A DNA stretch of 64,000 bases, from positions 1 through 64,000 of the forward strand of contig JBJOPS010000031.1 in NCBI GenBank assembly GCA_046050465.1, read 5' to 3'. How positions within the stretch are numbered: position 1 is the first letter of the stretch; each line of letters starts with the position of its first letter. The notes below the pieces were generated by a model that was not told the DNA's origin, ran no database searches, and saw only the letters and a program-made list of their open reading frames with translations. The stretch comes from Egaibacter sp046050465 (GTDB lineage Bacteria > Pseudomonadota > Gammaproteobacteria > Burkholderiales > Burkholderiaceae_C). The position numbers were made by a program, and so were the translations under genes. Positions 15,900 to 24,361 of the stretch are shown piece after piece.

Positions 15900-16508
15900 A
15901 TGGTTTCCGATTTTGATGCACTTGATAGCCTTGGCGTGTCACCCAACATCACCTACAGTCTGCGCATGAACTCATCCGACACCATGACATCTACGCCTCA
16001 CAATCTCTTTACCGGCCTTGATTGCACACCCGGCAAAGCATTCATTGACGTGACCACGGCACCTTTTCGGCAGTTGGCCAAAGTCACCGCAATGTTCGAG
16101 CGACATGCACGGAAAATCCGATTCAACCAATCGTTCTCATGCCCTCAATCCGGCTATGCCGTGACGCAGCCTCCCGCGTTGACTTCGCTACGTAGACCAC
16201 AGCACGAACAAAAAGTGGCGGTTGCTTGTGCCATGACGCAAAGGCAAGCCCATCAGCAAAGACTAAAGAACTCAATGAGCATCATCGAACGAGACTATCC
16301 GCGTATCCATGCCGCTATTGAATCCCTATGGGGACAGCCGCAATGCAGCGCCTACATCCAGCGCCTGATTCTCAGTGGTGGTGATGGCATGGGCAACCAT
16401 CGTGTCGGCTTCAAGCTGGGAACAGTGGCTGCCTTGATGCTGCTTGATGAATTGCACCACACCCAATTCAGCCCTCAAGCTGCAGGGGATGCATCTGCAA
16501 AGCCATGA
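15900..16508 (+). CDS. hypothetical protein, tandem paralogue A
   Basis: This 202-residue protein of unknown function has no signal peptide or membrane helix. The N-terminal half looks disordered (Thr/Ser/Pro-rich). The C-terminal 75 residues form a conserved helical module: SMSIIERDYPRIHAAIESLW, CSAYIQRLILSGGDGMG and LGTVAALMLLDELHH. The same module recurs in the next gene, so the two are duplicates. The annotated ATG at 15900 is the longest start; an internal ATG at 15966 (MNSSDTMTS) is possible. Related small helical proteins with a W-G-x-x-x-C/A-x-x-Y/F motif occur in Burkholderiales without known role. Confidence 0.62.
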   Translation: MVSDFDALDSLGVSPNITYSLRMNSSDTMTSTPHNLFTGLDCTPGKAFIDVTTAPFRQLAKVTAMFERHARKIRFNQSFSCPQSGYAVTQPPALTSLRRPQHEQKVAVACAMTQRQAHQQRLKNSMSIIERDYPRIHAAIESLWGQPQCSAYIQRLILSGGDGMGNHRVGFKLGTVAALMLLDELHHTQFSPQAAGDASAKP

Positions 16509-16589
16509 AGACGATGAAAGAAGAAGCCTGATAAACCATGCTTTATCGGTCCTTTGCTCAACCATCTAAAGCGTATCGTTTGATCAACC

Positions 16590-17129
16590 ATGACATCGAT
16601 CCCCTCCAACGTTCATTGCACAGCACTGCAGACCCGTCCGGGGATATCCCGCATTGAACTGCAAGTCCAGTCCTGGCCACGGCAAATTCGTCGTCAACCG
16701 ATTTCAGTCTGGACGCTGCTCAAAGATGCGCTGGGCACACGAAGCAGTGCGATCACCGAACCTGATGAGTCGTTCGTCACAACCCGGCCTGCACCTCTAC
16801 TGGCCATGCAAGAGCAACAGTACGAAGTGCAAATAGACCGGCGCTCTGCCGTGCCACAGGAGCAGCAAGCCCAGCGCAAGAAGCAGCATGCCATGCGAAT
16901 CATTGGCCGGGATCTGCCGCAGATTCACACCTTGATCGGTTCTCTGTGGGGACATCAGGAATGCAGCAACTACATTCAGGGCCTGGTCATGACCGGGGGA
17001 GACGGCAAATATTCGCGTCCACCCCGCCTGAAAATTGATGCCCTGACTGCCCTTTTGGAGCTCGATCGTTTGCACGACATGCACCTGGTTCAGCTGTGTG
17101 ACGCTGCCACAGAAAGCGTTACAGGGTAG
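16590..17129 (+). CDS. hypothetical protein, tandem paralogue B
   Basis: The product has 179 residues. Its C-terminal module (AMRIIGRDLPQIHTLIGSLW, CSNYIQGLVMTGGDGKY, LTALLELDRLHD) aligns with the previous gene over about 75 residues at roughly half identity, while the N-terminal regions do not align. This points to an old tandem duplication with fast divergence of the N-terminal half. The stop codon lies 11 bases inside the 3' end of the convergent ppa gene. Function unknown. Confidence 0.62.
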   Translation: MTSIPSNVHCTALQTRPGISRIELQVQSWPRQIRRQPISVWTLLKDALGTRSSAITEPDESFVTTRPAPLLAMQEQQYEVQIDRRSAVPQEQQAQRKKQHAMRIIGRDLPQIHTLIGSLWGHQECSNYIQGLVMTGGDGKYSRPPRLKIDALTALLELDRLHDMHLVQLCDAATESVTG

Positions 17130-17655
17130 TCTTGTTGTAGTTGGCGATGCCGTCCATGATTTCCTTGCGGGCTGCGTCCGGACCTTCCCAGCCCAGCACC
17201 TTGACCCACTTGCCGTCTTCCAGATCCTTATAGTGCTCGAAAAAATGGGCGATGGTCTTTAGCCGCAGCGGGTTCATGTCTGCAGGCTTTTGCCACTGGG
17301 TGTACAGCGAGCACTTTTTGTCGATAGGCACGGCCAGTACCTTGCCGTCTTCGCCAGCTTCGTCTTCCATCTTCAGGATGCCGATGGCGCGGCAGGTCAC
17401 CACCACACCGGGAATCAGTGGCACCGGGGTAATCACCAGCACGTCCACCGGGTCGCCGTCGCCACTGATGGTTTTGGGCACATAACCGTAGTTGGTGGGG
17501 TAATGCATGGACGTGCTCATGAAGCGGTCCACAAAAATCGCGCCGGACTCTTTATCGACCTCGTACTTCACGGGGTCGGCGTTCATCGGAATTTCAATGA
17601 TCACGTTGAAGGAATCGGGCACGTTTTTACCGGGGGAGACTTTGTCTAGGGACAT
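17119..17655 (-). CDS. ppa: inorganic pyrophosphatase (soluble, family I)
   Basis: Ppa hydrolyses cytosolic pyrophosphate. The start MSLDKVSPGKNVPDSFNV at 17655 is chosen over an upstream ATG at 17712, giving the normal 178 residues. Family I active-site residues are visible: EVDKESGAIFVDRF, YPTNYGYVPKTISGDGDPVDVL (metal-binding D-G-D-P-x-D) and KCSLYTQWQ. It is divergent from the membrane pyrophosphatase gene hppA across 256 bases and overlaps the convergent paralogue gene by 11 bases. Confidence 0.96.
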   Translation of the reverse strand: MSLDKVSPGKNVPDSFNVIIEIPMNADPVKYEVDKESGAIFVDRFMSTSMHYPTNYGYVPKTISGDGDPVDVLVITPVPLIPGVVVTCRAIGILKMEDEAGEDGKVLAVPIDKKCSLYTQWQKPADMNPLRLKTIAHFFEHYKDLEDGKWVKVLGWEGPDAARKEIMDGIANYNKTTL

Positions 17656-17911
17656 GGTGTTGTCTTGTGTTGTAGTTGAGGAATACTGCCAGACACGGCT
17701 GACCTGGATCAAGGATCGCTAAGTATTAACCCTGATTTTACTTACTCGCCACTTGCGTTGGCCACAAACTGATGTTTTTCACGGTACAGTCCGCCCGTTG
17801 GCCAATCTTCTCCGGGCAATTTCCGTTGTTTGGGAGTGAGGAGGAAGCAACGCAGCGGGGGCAACGCATGCGTTGGCTCCTACTTCGCGAAACAACATTG
17901 AGGAGATTCTC

Positions 17912-20365
17912 ATGACAGGCAACTCGGCGCTGATTCTGGCGCTTGTCTGCGGGTTCATTGCCGTGGCTTACGGCTTCTGGGCGCGCAGCTGGATTCTTTC
18001 CCAGGACGCAGGCAACGCGCGGATGCAGGAAATTGCAGCCGCCATCCAGACGGGCGCAGCCGCCTATCTGGCACGTCAATACCGCACCATCACCATGGTG
18101 GGCGTGGTTCTGGCCGTACTCATCGGCGTCTTTCTGGACGGCCTGTCCGCCGTCGGCTTTGCGGTCGGTGCGGTGCTGTCAGGCGCCTGCGGCTTCATCG
18201 GCATGAACGTATCGGTTCGTGCCAATGTACGTACGGCACAGGCCGCCACCAAAGGCATTGGCCCCGCGCTGGACGTCGCCTTTCGCGGCGGCGCCATCAC
18301 CGGCATGCTGGTGGTCGGCCTGGGTCTGCTGGGTGTAACGGCTTTTTACTGGTTTCTGGTGCCAGACGGTGCGCCCACCGCGGCCAGGCTCAACCCGCTG
18401 ATCGGCTTTGCATTTGGTTCGTCACTGATCTCCATCTTTGCCCGTCTGGGCGGGGGTATCTTCACCAAGGGTGCAGACGTGGGTGCCGACCTGGTTGGCA
18501 AGGTTGAGGCCGGTATTCCGGAAGATGACCCGCGCAACCCTGCCGTGATTGCCGACAACGTAGGCGACAACGTGGGCGACTGCGCCGGTATGGCCGCTGA
18601 CCTGTTTGAAACCTACGCAGTCACCTTGATTGCCACCATGGTGCTGGGCGCGCTGCTGGTTGGCAGTGGTGGCAGCAGCACGGTGATTTACCCACTGGCG
18701 CTGGGTGCCGTGTCGATTGTGGCGTCCATCATCGGCTGCTTTTTCGTCAAGGCGTCGCCCGGCATGAAGAACGTGATGCCGGCCCTGTACAAGGGTCTGG
18801 CGGTAGCCGGTGGTTTGTCGCTGATCGCCTTCTACTTCGTTACATCCTCGATGATTGCCGACAACGCCCTGGGCGGCACCGGTGCCGCGATGAAGCTGTT
18901 CGGCGCCTGCGCCGTGGGCCTGGTTCTCACCGCCGCCCTGGTCTGGATCACCGAGTACTACACTGGCACACAATACACACCGGTGAAACACATCGCGCAA
19001 GCTTCCACCACCGGGCACGGCACCAACATCATTGCCGGCCTGGGGGTGTCCATGCGGTCTACCGCCTGGCCGGTGATTTTTGTGTGTATCGCCATTTACT
19101 GCGCCTACGCATTGGCCGGCCTGTACGGCATTGCCATCGCCGCCACCTCCATGTTGAGCATGGCCGGTATCGTGGTGGCACTGGACGCCTATGGCCCCAT
19201 CACCGACAACGCTGGCGGCATTGCCGAGATGTCGGAAATGCCCAAGAGCGTGCGCGACATCACCGACCCGCTGGACGCGGTAGGCAACACCACCAAGGCC
19301 GTGACCAAGGGCTACGCCATCGGTTCCGCCGGTCTGGCGGCGCTGGTGCTGTTTGCCGACTACACCCACAAACTGGAAGCCTACGGCAAAGCCATCAGCT
19401 TCGATCTGAGCGACCCAATGGTGATCATTGGCCTGTTCATCGGCGGCCTGATTCCCTACCTGTTCGGTGCCATGGCGATGGAGGCCGTAGGCCGCGCTGC
19501 GGGCTCGGTGGTGGTGGAAGTTCGCCGCCAGTTTCGCGAGATCAAGGGCATCATGGAAGGCACCGCCAAGCCCGAATACGGCAAGGCTGTTGACATGCTG
19601 ACTACTGCGGCCATCAAGGAAATGATGATTCCGTCGCTGCTGCCTGTTGTCGTGCCGATTCTGGTGGGCCTGCTGCTCGGCCCCGCTGCTTTGGGTGGCC
19701 TGCTGATGGGCACCATCGTGACCGGTTTGTTTGTGGCCATTTCCATGTGCACCGGTGGCGGCGCCTGGGACAACGCCAAGAAATACATTGAAGACGGTCA
19801 CCACGGCGGCAAGGGGTCGGAAACCCACAAGGCTGCGGTCACCGGCGATACGGTGGGCGATCCTTACAAAGATACCGCTGGCCCTGCAGTGAACCCGCTG
19901 ATCAAGATCATCAATATCGTGGCGCTGTTAATCGTGCCGTTGGTGATGCAGATTCATGGCGGGAAAATGGCAGCCCATGCGCCAGTGGCGGCAGCCGTGA
20001 CGGCACCGGCCGCAGCTCCTGCCACTGCCTCTGTGGACGGCGCTTCGGTGAAGGTGGAAAATGGTGTCGTCAAGTTCTACTTTGCTTCAGGCAAGGCGGA
20101 CCTGGCAGCCGGTGGCACGGAAGCCCTGAGCGAGATCATCAAGGCCGTGATGGGTGGCAAGAAGGCTGTGATCAGCGGCTACCACGATGCCAGTGGCGAT
20201 CCCGCCATGAATGCCGAACTGGCCAAGCAGCGTGCTCTGGCCGTGCGCGATCTGCTCAAGGCATCCGGCATTGCCGAAGACAAGGTTGAACTCAAGAAGC
20301 CGGAGCAAACCATGGCGGATGGCCCGGCCGCAGAGGCCCGTCGCGTTGAAATTACCTTGATGTAA
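17912..20365 (+). CDS. hppA: membrane proton-pumping pyrophosphatase with C-terminal OmpA-like domain
   Basis: HppA couples pyrophosphate hydrolysis to ion export across the inner membrane. The start at 17912 (MTGNSALILALVCGFIAVAY) has GAGGAGATT upstream; an ATG at 17873 is less likely. Residues 1 to about 690 give a complete multi-helix enzyme with the substrate motifs DVGADLVGKVE, PRNPAVIADNVGDNVGDCA and AVTGDTVGDPYKDTAGPA. The GNTTKAVTKGYAIGSA block has Lys and Thr at the positions of K+-independent H+-pumping enzymes. After an Ala-rich linker, about residues 715-817 form an OmpA-like peptidoglycan-binding domain (VKFYFASGKADLAAG, ISGYHDASGDPAMNAELAKQ, RALAVRDLLKASG), which is unusual for this family. 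Total 817 residues. Confidence 0.94.
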   Translation: MTGNSALILALVCGFIAVAYGFWARSWILSQDAGNARMQEIAAAIQTGAAAYLARQYRTITMVGVVLAVLIGVFLDGLSAVGFAVGAVLSGACGFIGMNVSVRANVRTAQAATKGIGPALDVAFRGGAITGMLVVGLGLLGVTAFYWFLVPDGAPTAARLNPLIGFAFGSSLISIFARLGGGIFTKGADVGADLVGKVEAGIPEDDPRNPAVIADNVGDNVGDCAGMAADLFETYAVTLIATMVLGALLVGSGGSSTVIYPLALGAVSIVASIIGCFFVKASPGMKNVMPALYKGLAVAGGLSLIAFYFVTSSMIADNALGGTGAAMKLFGACAVGLVLTAALVWITEYYTGTQYTPVKHIAQASTTGHGTNIIAGLGVSMRSTAWPVIFVCIAIYCAYALAGLYGIAIAATSMLSMAGIVVALDAYGPITDNAGGIAEMSEMPKSVRDITDPLDAVGNTTKAVTKGYAIGSAGLAALVLFADYTHKLEAYGKAISFDLSDPMVIIGLFIGGLIPYLFGAMAMEAVGRAAGSVVVEVRRQFREIKGIMEGTAKPEYGKAVDMLTTAAIKEMMIPSLLPVVVPILVGLLLGPAALGGLLMGTIVTGLFVAISMCTGGGAWDNAKKYIEDGHHGGKGSETHKAAVTGDTVGDPYKDTAGPAVNPLIKIINIVALLIVPLVMQIHGGKMAAHAPVAAAVTAPAAAPATASVDGASVKVENGVVKFYFASGKADLAAGGTEALSEIIKAVMGGKKAVISGYHDASGDPAMNAELAKQRALAVRDLLKASGIAEDKVELKKPEQTMADGPAAEARRVEITLM

Positions 20366-20396
20366 TTCAGTCCCACCCTGCCAGCTCCACCCTGAG

Positions 20397-20422
20397 AAAG
20401 CCCCGTTACGCGGGGCTTTTTT
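20397..20422 (+). terminator. intrinsic terminator after hppA
   Basis: AAGCCCCG, a TTA loop and CGGGGCTT are followed by TTTT: a GC-rich stem and T-run 32 bases after the hppA stop. Confidence 0.92.
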
Positions 20423-20600
20423 CATCGTAATGACCCATCCTCAACCCTCATGCAGATCGAGACCAAGCACCACTAGGCCACCAGTCATCTCGTCTTCGTT
20501 CGCCAGGTCAAAACCATAATTCATTGGTGCAACTTGCCCATTAACCAGTCTTGTGAGTTAATTCGGGAAGAATGTTGCTAATAAATGCTCAGGAGAAAAA

Positions 20601-21149
20601 ATGTTGAAATTTCTTGGCTTTGGACGTACCAAACCCGTCGCCGCGGCAGACTCCAGGCCGTCTGCAATGGCGAATGACACCATGCAACACACCAGTATCC
20701 AGCGTGAGCTGGTGCGTGTGGTGCTCAAAGATACACTGCGGATCACCGGTATTCCTCCCGGAACAATTGGCTGCGAGGTCGGGGTCATGTCCCGCCAATC
20801 AGCCAGTGATGAACTGGTTGTCAACCTGATTATTTTGAAGTGGAATGAAGCAGTGCTGCGCTATGCACCCGTCATCCAGCATGAGTTGATCAGGAATCTG
20901 GACCGTTTTGACCCTGAGGTCGATCACACTAGTTACAAATTCTCCTGGCGATTCGCGGCCGAATGCGAGTGCCCCTTCAAGAGCATGCCCGATCCAGAGT
21001 TCTGGAATACAAAGGCCGAGGCAGCTCAATTGGGGCCCGTGGCCGTTGCGCCTCCTGCGCCCACCAAGCCAAAATTCGATCTTCCTCCTTCGGATCGGGA
21101 TAATATGCCCTCCGATTTTGCGCCAACCCAACCCAACCCGATGAACTAG
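20601..21149 (+). CDS. hypothetical protein
   Basis: The 182-residue cytoplasmic protein starts MLKFLGFGRTKP after an AGGAGAAAAA ribosome-binding site. The middle (about residues 30-128) is a compact region with QRELVRVVLKDTLRITGIPP, LVVNLIILKWNEAVLRYAPV and a D-H-T-S-Y-KFSWRFAAECECPF end. The last 45 residues are Pro-rich and probably disordered. I do not recognise the family. It stands between the hppA terminator and moaA, 74 bases before the latter, without evident functional link. Confidence 0.6.
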   Translation: MLKFLGFGRTKPVAAADSRPSAMANDTMQHTSIQRELVRVVLKDTLRITGIPPGTIGCEVGVMSRQSASDELVVNLIILKWNEAVLRYAPVIQHELIRNLDRFDPEVDHTSYKFSWRFAAECECPFKSMPDPEFWNTKAEAAQLGPVAVAPPAPTKPKFDLPPSDRDNMPSDFAPTQPNPMN

Positions 21150-21223
21150 AGGTCAAGTCGGCACTCGCGCCTATCCAGACAAAGCGGTGTAGGCCGCATC
21201 AATAGCGTCTGTAAATAGCACTC

Positions 21224-22351
21224 ATGTCTGAACGCATCATTCCACTGGTTGACCAGCGCAGCAGGGGACTGCCCCTCCCTGCTCCTGGAATAATTCCTGC
21301 AGCAGGAGGGGGCCTCGTCGGCCTGCCCGACACCTTGGGCAGACCCCTACGAGATCTTCGCATAAGTGTTACCGATCGCTGCAATTTTCGCTGCAGCTAC
21401 TGCATGCCCAAGGAAGTTTTCGACAAGGATTATCCCTACCTGCCTCATGGCTCGTTGCTGACATTTGAGGAAATCACACGCATCGCAAGGCTGTTTGTCG
21501 GCCGTGGTGTGCGCAAAATCAGATTAACCGGTGGTGAGCCACTGCTGCGCAAAAATATCGAAGTGCTGATTGAACAGCTGGCTACGCTGCGCACGCCAGA
21601 TGGGCATCCTCTGGACATCACGCTCACGACCAATGGGTCTGTCCTAGCGCGCAAGGCGAAGGACCTGAAGGCAGCCGGATTGAGAAGGATCACCGTCAGT
21701 CTCGATGGCCTGGACGACACGGTATTTCGTCGCATGAATGATGTGAATTTTCCTGTGGCCGGGGTTCTCGAAGGAATCAGTGCAGCCCAGCAGGCAGGGC
21801 TGGACCAGATCAAGGTCAACATGGTAATCAAACGTGGTACCAATGACCATGAGATTCTGACGATGGCGCGGCATTTTAAAGGCACGGGTATTATCCTGCG
21901 CTTCATCGAGTACATGGATGTCGGAGCAACGAACGGTTGGAACATGGGTGAGGTAATGCCCTCCGCCGAGGTGGTGGAGCACATCCACGCAGAGTTACCT
22001 CTGGTGCAGCTGGATCCCTCGATCCCGGGGGAAACAGCAAAACGCTGGGGTTATGCCGATGGTGATGGTGAAGTAGGGGTGATCAGCAGTGTCACTGGCG
22101 CTTTTTGTCGTGACTGCAACCGGGCCCGACTGTCCACCGAAGGCCGGCTCTACTTGTGCCTGTTTGCGTCTCAGGGATACGATTTGCGTGAACTGATCAG
22201 GAGGAGCTCCATGACAGACGCAGATATTGCCTCTGCCATTAGTCGCATCTGGTCAGGACGAGCCGATCGTTACTCCGAGCTTCGTGGCACGAATGCGCCT
22301 GACACGCTCATGAGTGGGCGCCGGGTAGAGATGAGCTATATCGGTGGCTAG
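21224..22351 (+). CDS. moaA: GTP 3',8-cyclase (molybdopterin biosynthesis MoaA)
   Basis: MoaA is the radical-SAM enzyme that begins molybdenum cofactor synthesis. The 375-residue product has the N-terminal [4Fe-4S] motif DRCNFRCSYCMPKE (CxxxCxxC), the SAM region IRLTGGEPLLRKN, the C-terminal cluster motif CRDCNRARLSTEGRLYLCLF and the terminal GlyGly that acts in cyclisation. An approximately 37-residue extension precedes the core, as is usual in Burkholderiales. Its codons contain a long imperfect inverted repeat (21272-21312). mobA overlaps by 8 bases and moeA follows, forming a moaA-mobA-moeA operon. Confidence 0.96.
   Translation: MSERIIPLVDQRSRGLPLPAPGIIPAAGGGLVGLPDTLGRPLRDLRISVTDRCNFRCSYCMPKEVFDKDYPYLPHGSLLTFEEITRIARLFVGRGVRKIRLTGGEPLLRKNIEVLIEQLATLRTPDGHPLDITLTTNGSVLARKAKDLKAAGLRRITVSLDGLDDTVFRRMNDVNFPVAGVLEGISAAQQAGLDQIKVNMVIKRGTNDHEILTMARHFKGTGIILRFIEYMDVGATNGWNMGEVMPSAEVVEHIHAELPLVQLDPSIPGETAKRWGYADGDGEVGVISSVTGAFCRDCNRARLSTEGRLYLCLFASQGYDLRELIRRSSMTDADIASAISRIWSGRADRYSELRGTNAPDTLMSGRRVEMSYIGG
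21272..21312 (+). repeat. imperfect inverted repeat in the 5' coding region of moaA
   Basis: CCCCTCCCTGCTCCTGGAAT and its near-complement ATTCCTGCAGCAGGAGGGGG (about 16 of 20 pairs) flank a 1-2 base loop and encode the Pro/Gly-rich N-terminal extension of MoaA. It could form a strong mRNA hairpin near the start codon. Confidence 0.5.
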
Positions 22352-22964
22352 TGTGGATTCCGATAGAGGCATAACTGGCATCGTTCTGGCTGGTGGACGC
22401 GGCGTGCGCATGGGTGGCGTAGACAAAGGCTTGCAACCCTTTCGTGGCATACCCCTGGCGTTACACACACTCAGACGCCTGCGACAGCAAGTTGGAGTCA
22501 CACTGATCAATGCCAACCGAAACCTGCCGGTCTATGAATCCTTTGGTGCACCGGTTTGGCCTGACGCTCTGCCCAACTATGCCGGACCACTGGCAGGTTT
22601 TTTAACAGGCTTGAGACATAGCACCAGCCCCTATCTGCTCACTGTTCCCTGTGATACGCCGCGCTTTCCAGAGGATTTGGCTCAGCGCCTTTATGACCAT
22701 TTGACCGTGAGTCAGGCCGATATCGCTATGGCCTCTGCACCGCAAGAGGGTGGCCAGCTTCGAGCCCAGCCCGTGTTTTGTCTGCTCAAACTCTCGCTGA
22801 AAGACAGCCTGGCCCAATTCATTCATGACGGGCACTGCAAGATCGATGCGTGGACTGCCCTGCACAAAACAGTGGTGGTACCGTTCAATTTACCGCAGGA
22901 TGATCCGCTTGCGTTTTTCAATGCCAACACACTGGACGAACTGCATTCGCTTGAGAAGACATGA
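22344..22964 (+). CDS. mobA: molybdenum cofactor guanylyltransferase
   Basis: MobA attaches GMP to molybdopterin to make the MGD cofactor. The 206-residue product begins with the nucleotidyltransferase signature VLAGGRGVRMGGVDKGLQPF (LAGGxxxRMGGxDK) and has VPCDTPRFP, the metal-binding Asp region. The GTG at 22344 overlaps the moaA stop; a second GTG lies nine bases later. The end overlaps moeA by ATGA, so the operon is translationally coupled. Confidence 0.94.
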   Translation: MASVDSDRGITGIVLAGGRGVRMGGVDKGLQPFRGIPLALHTLRRLRQQVGVTLINANRNLPVYESFGAPVWPDALPNYAGPLAGFLTGLRHSTSPYLLTVPCDTPRFPEDLAQRLYDHLTVSQADIAMASAPQEGGQLRAQPVFCLLKLSLKDSLAQFIHDGHCKIDAWTALHKTVVVPFNLPQDDPLAFFNANTLDELHSLEKT

Positions 22965-24316
22965 AAACGATAGCGCAAATTTCCGCCGAATTACATGGCT
23001 ATGACCCCCAAGCCCTTGCTTGCCAGGACGCCAATCTGTTTCTGTCCCAGCTGGTGCACTCAGTCACTGACACCGAGAGTGTCCATTTGTTTGACGCCCT
23101 AGGACGGGTTTTGGCACAAGACATAATCTCCCCGATCAACGTCCCACCCCATGACAACTCAGCCATGGATGGGTACGCATTTGATGGCAGCCAGCTATCT
23201 GCTCAAGCCCCCCTGGCACTGAAGGTCGTAGGAACTGTACTAGCAGGAAGCGCCTGGCAAGGCATTGTTGCAACTGGAGAATGCGTCAGGATTATGACTG
23301 GCGCCATCCTTCCAGCAGGACTGAATACGGTGGTACCCCAAGAATTGACCAGGGCCACAGGCAGCATGGCAGAACCATACATCACGATTCCCGCGGAAAT
23401 ACTTCGGGTGGGCGACAACCGCCGCAAGCTAGGTGAGGATTTATTGCAAGGTACTGCCGCGTTGCAAAAGGGTGAGCGAATAACCCCAGCTGCACTAGGA
23501 CTTTTGGCCAGCTTGGGGCTTGAAAAAGTAACCGTCTGGCGCAAATTACGTGTGGCGTACTTTTCCACCGGAAACGAGATTCTCAGTCTTGGTGAAGCAC
23601 CACGCGAAGGCGCGGTGTTCGATAGCAACCGTTACACCGTCTTTGGTTTGCTAAAACGACTAGATTGCAATGTCATCGATATGGGCGTGGTTCGCGACGA
23701 ACCCGGGTTGCTGGAAACAGCATTTGTTGAGGCAGCAGCACAGACTGATGTTGTCATCACCAGCGGCGGCGTGAGCGTTGGCGAAGCCGATCACACCAAA
23801 ACCATGATGAAGAAACTGGGTGATGTGGCCTTCTGGAAAATTGCGATGCGGCCGGGTCGCCCCATGGCGGTAGGGCGTATTTCAGGCATCAAATTGGCCT
23901 CTAGCCCTCATGAAGTATGCGCGGATAGCTATAATATTGATAGCAAACAATCAACACCACACCAGACCATATTGTTCGGCCTGCCGGGCAACCCGGTCGC
24001 AGTCATGGTAACTTTTCTGGCGTTTGTTCGCCCGGCCCTGCTTCAGATGATGGGCTGCAAGGCTGGCCCGCCACCACTGCTCAAGGCACGCAGTGTGGAG
24101 GCTATCCGGAAAAAATCCGGCCGTACCGAATACCAGAGAGGCACCGTGAGCACCGGGGCTGACGGCGCTCTGGTGGTCAGAACCACTGGTAACCAGGGGT
24201 CAGGGGTGCTGAGTTCCATGGTCCAGGCCAATGGTCTGATCGTTCTGCATCATCAACAGTCCAATGTCAGTGCGGGCGACGAAGTGGACGTGATGATGTT
24301 TGATGGAGCCATCTAG
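22961..24316 (+). CDS. moeA: molybdopterin molybdenumtransferase MoeA
   Basis: MoeA inserts molybdate into adenylylated molybdopterin. The 451-residue product has the N-terminal MoeA domain with PPHDNSAMDGYAFDG, the MPT-binding domain with YFSTGNEILSLGE and VITSGGVSVGEADHTK, and FGLPGNPVAVMVTFLAFVRP. Directly before LPGNP is an insertion of about 20 residues (KLASSPHEVCADSYNIDSKQ) encoded by an inverted copy of the dispersed hairpin repeat (23888-23949), at a surface loop close to a catalytic motif. Without it the protein would have the typical length of 420-430. A terminator overlaps the stop codon. Confidence 0.95.
   Translation: MKTIAQISAELHGYDPQALACQDANLFLSQLVHSVTDTESVHLFDALGRVLAQDIISPINVPPHDNSAMDGYAFDGSQLSAQAPLALKVVGTVLAGSAWQGIVATGECVRIMTGAILPAGLNTVVPQELTRATGSMAEPYITIPAEILRVGDNRRKLGEDLLQGTAALQKGERITPAALGLLASLGLEKVTVWRKLRVAYFSTGNEILSLGEAPREGAVFDSNRYTVFGLLKRLDCNVIDMGVVRDEPGLLETAFVEAAAQTDVVITSGGVSVGEADHTKTMMKKLGDVAFWKIAMRPGRPMAVGRISGIKLASSPHEVCADSYNIDSKQSTPHQTILFGLPGNPVAVMVTFLAFVRPALLQMMGCKAGPPPLLKARSVEAIRKKSGRTEYQRGTVSTGADGALVVRTTGNQGSGVLSSMVQANGLIVLHHQQSNVSAGDEVDVMMFDGAI
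23888..23949 (-). repeat. dispersed hairpin repeat, copy 6 (inside moeA)
   Basis: Read on the minus strand: TTTGCTATCAATATTATAGC, then CGCGCATACTTCATGAGGGC and TAGAGGCCAATTTGATG. It is the only copy in the reverse orientation and is translated through in moeA. Confidence 0.78.
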
Positions 24317-24327
24317 GCTCCATCTTT
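24302..24327 (+). terminator. terminator overlapping the moeA stop codon
   Basis: GATGGAGCC, an ATCTA loop and GGCTCCATC form a perfect 9-bp stem followed by TTTC. The moeA TAG lies in the loop and first base of the right arm. Confidence 0.78.
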
Positions 24328-24361
24328 CAACGCCCCTCGCCAACGCACGTGGTCAACGCCT

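Noticed and set aside
18422..19828. A 468-codon open frame on the minus strand inside hppA
   Set aside because: It is antisense to a certain gene, and the GC-rich third positions of hppA remove stops; the product is rich in His/Gln/Gly with no fold or start signal.
20430..20545. A short coherent-looking minus-strand peptide (about 38 codons, NYGFDLANEDEMTGG) after the hppA terminator
   Set aside because: It has a stop codon immediately upstream, no ribosome-binding site and only 27 residues from its first ATG; it is possibly a gene remnant but cannot be supported.
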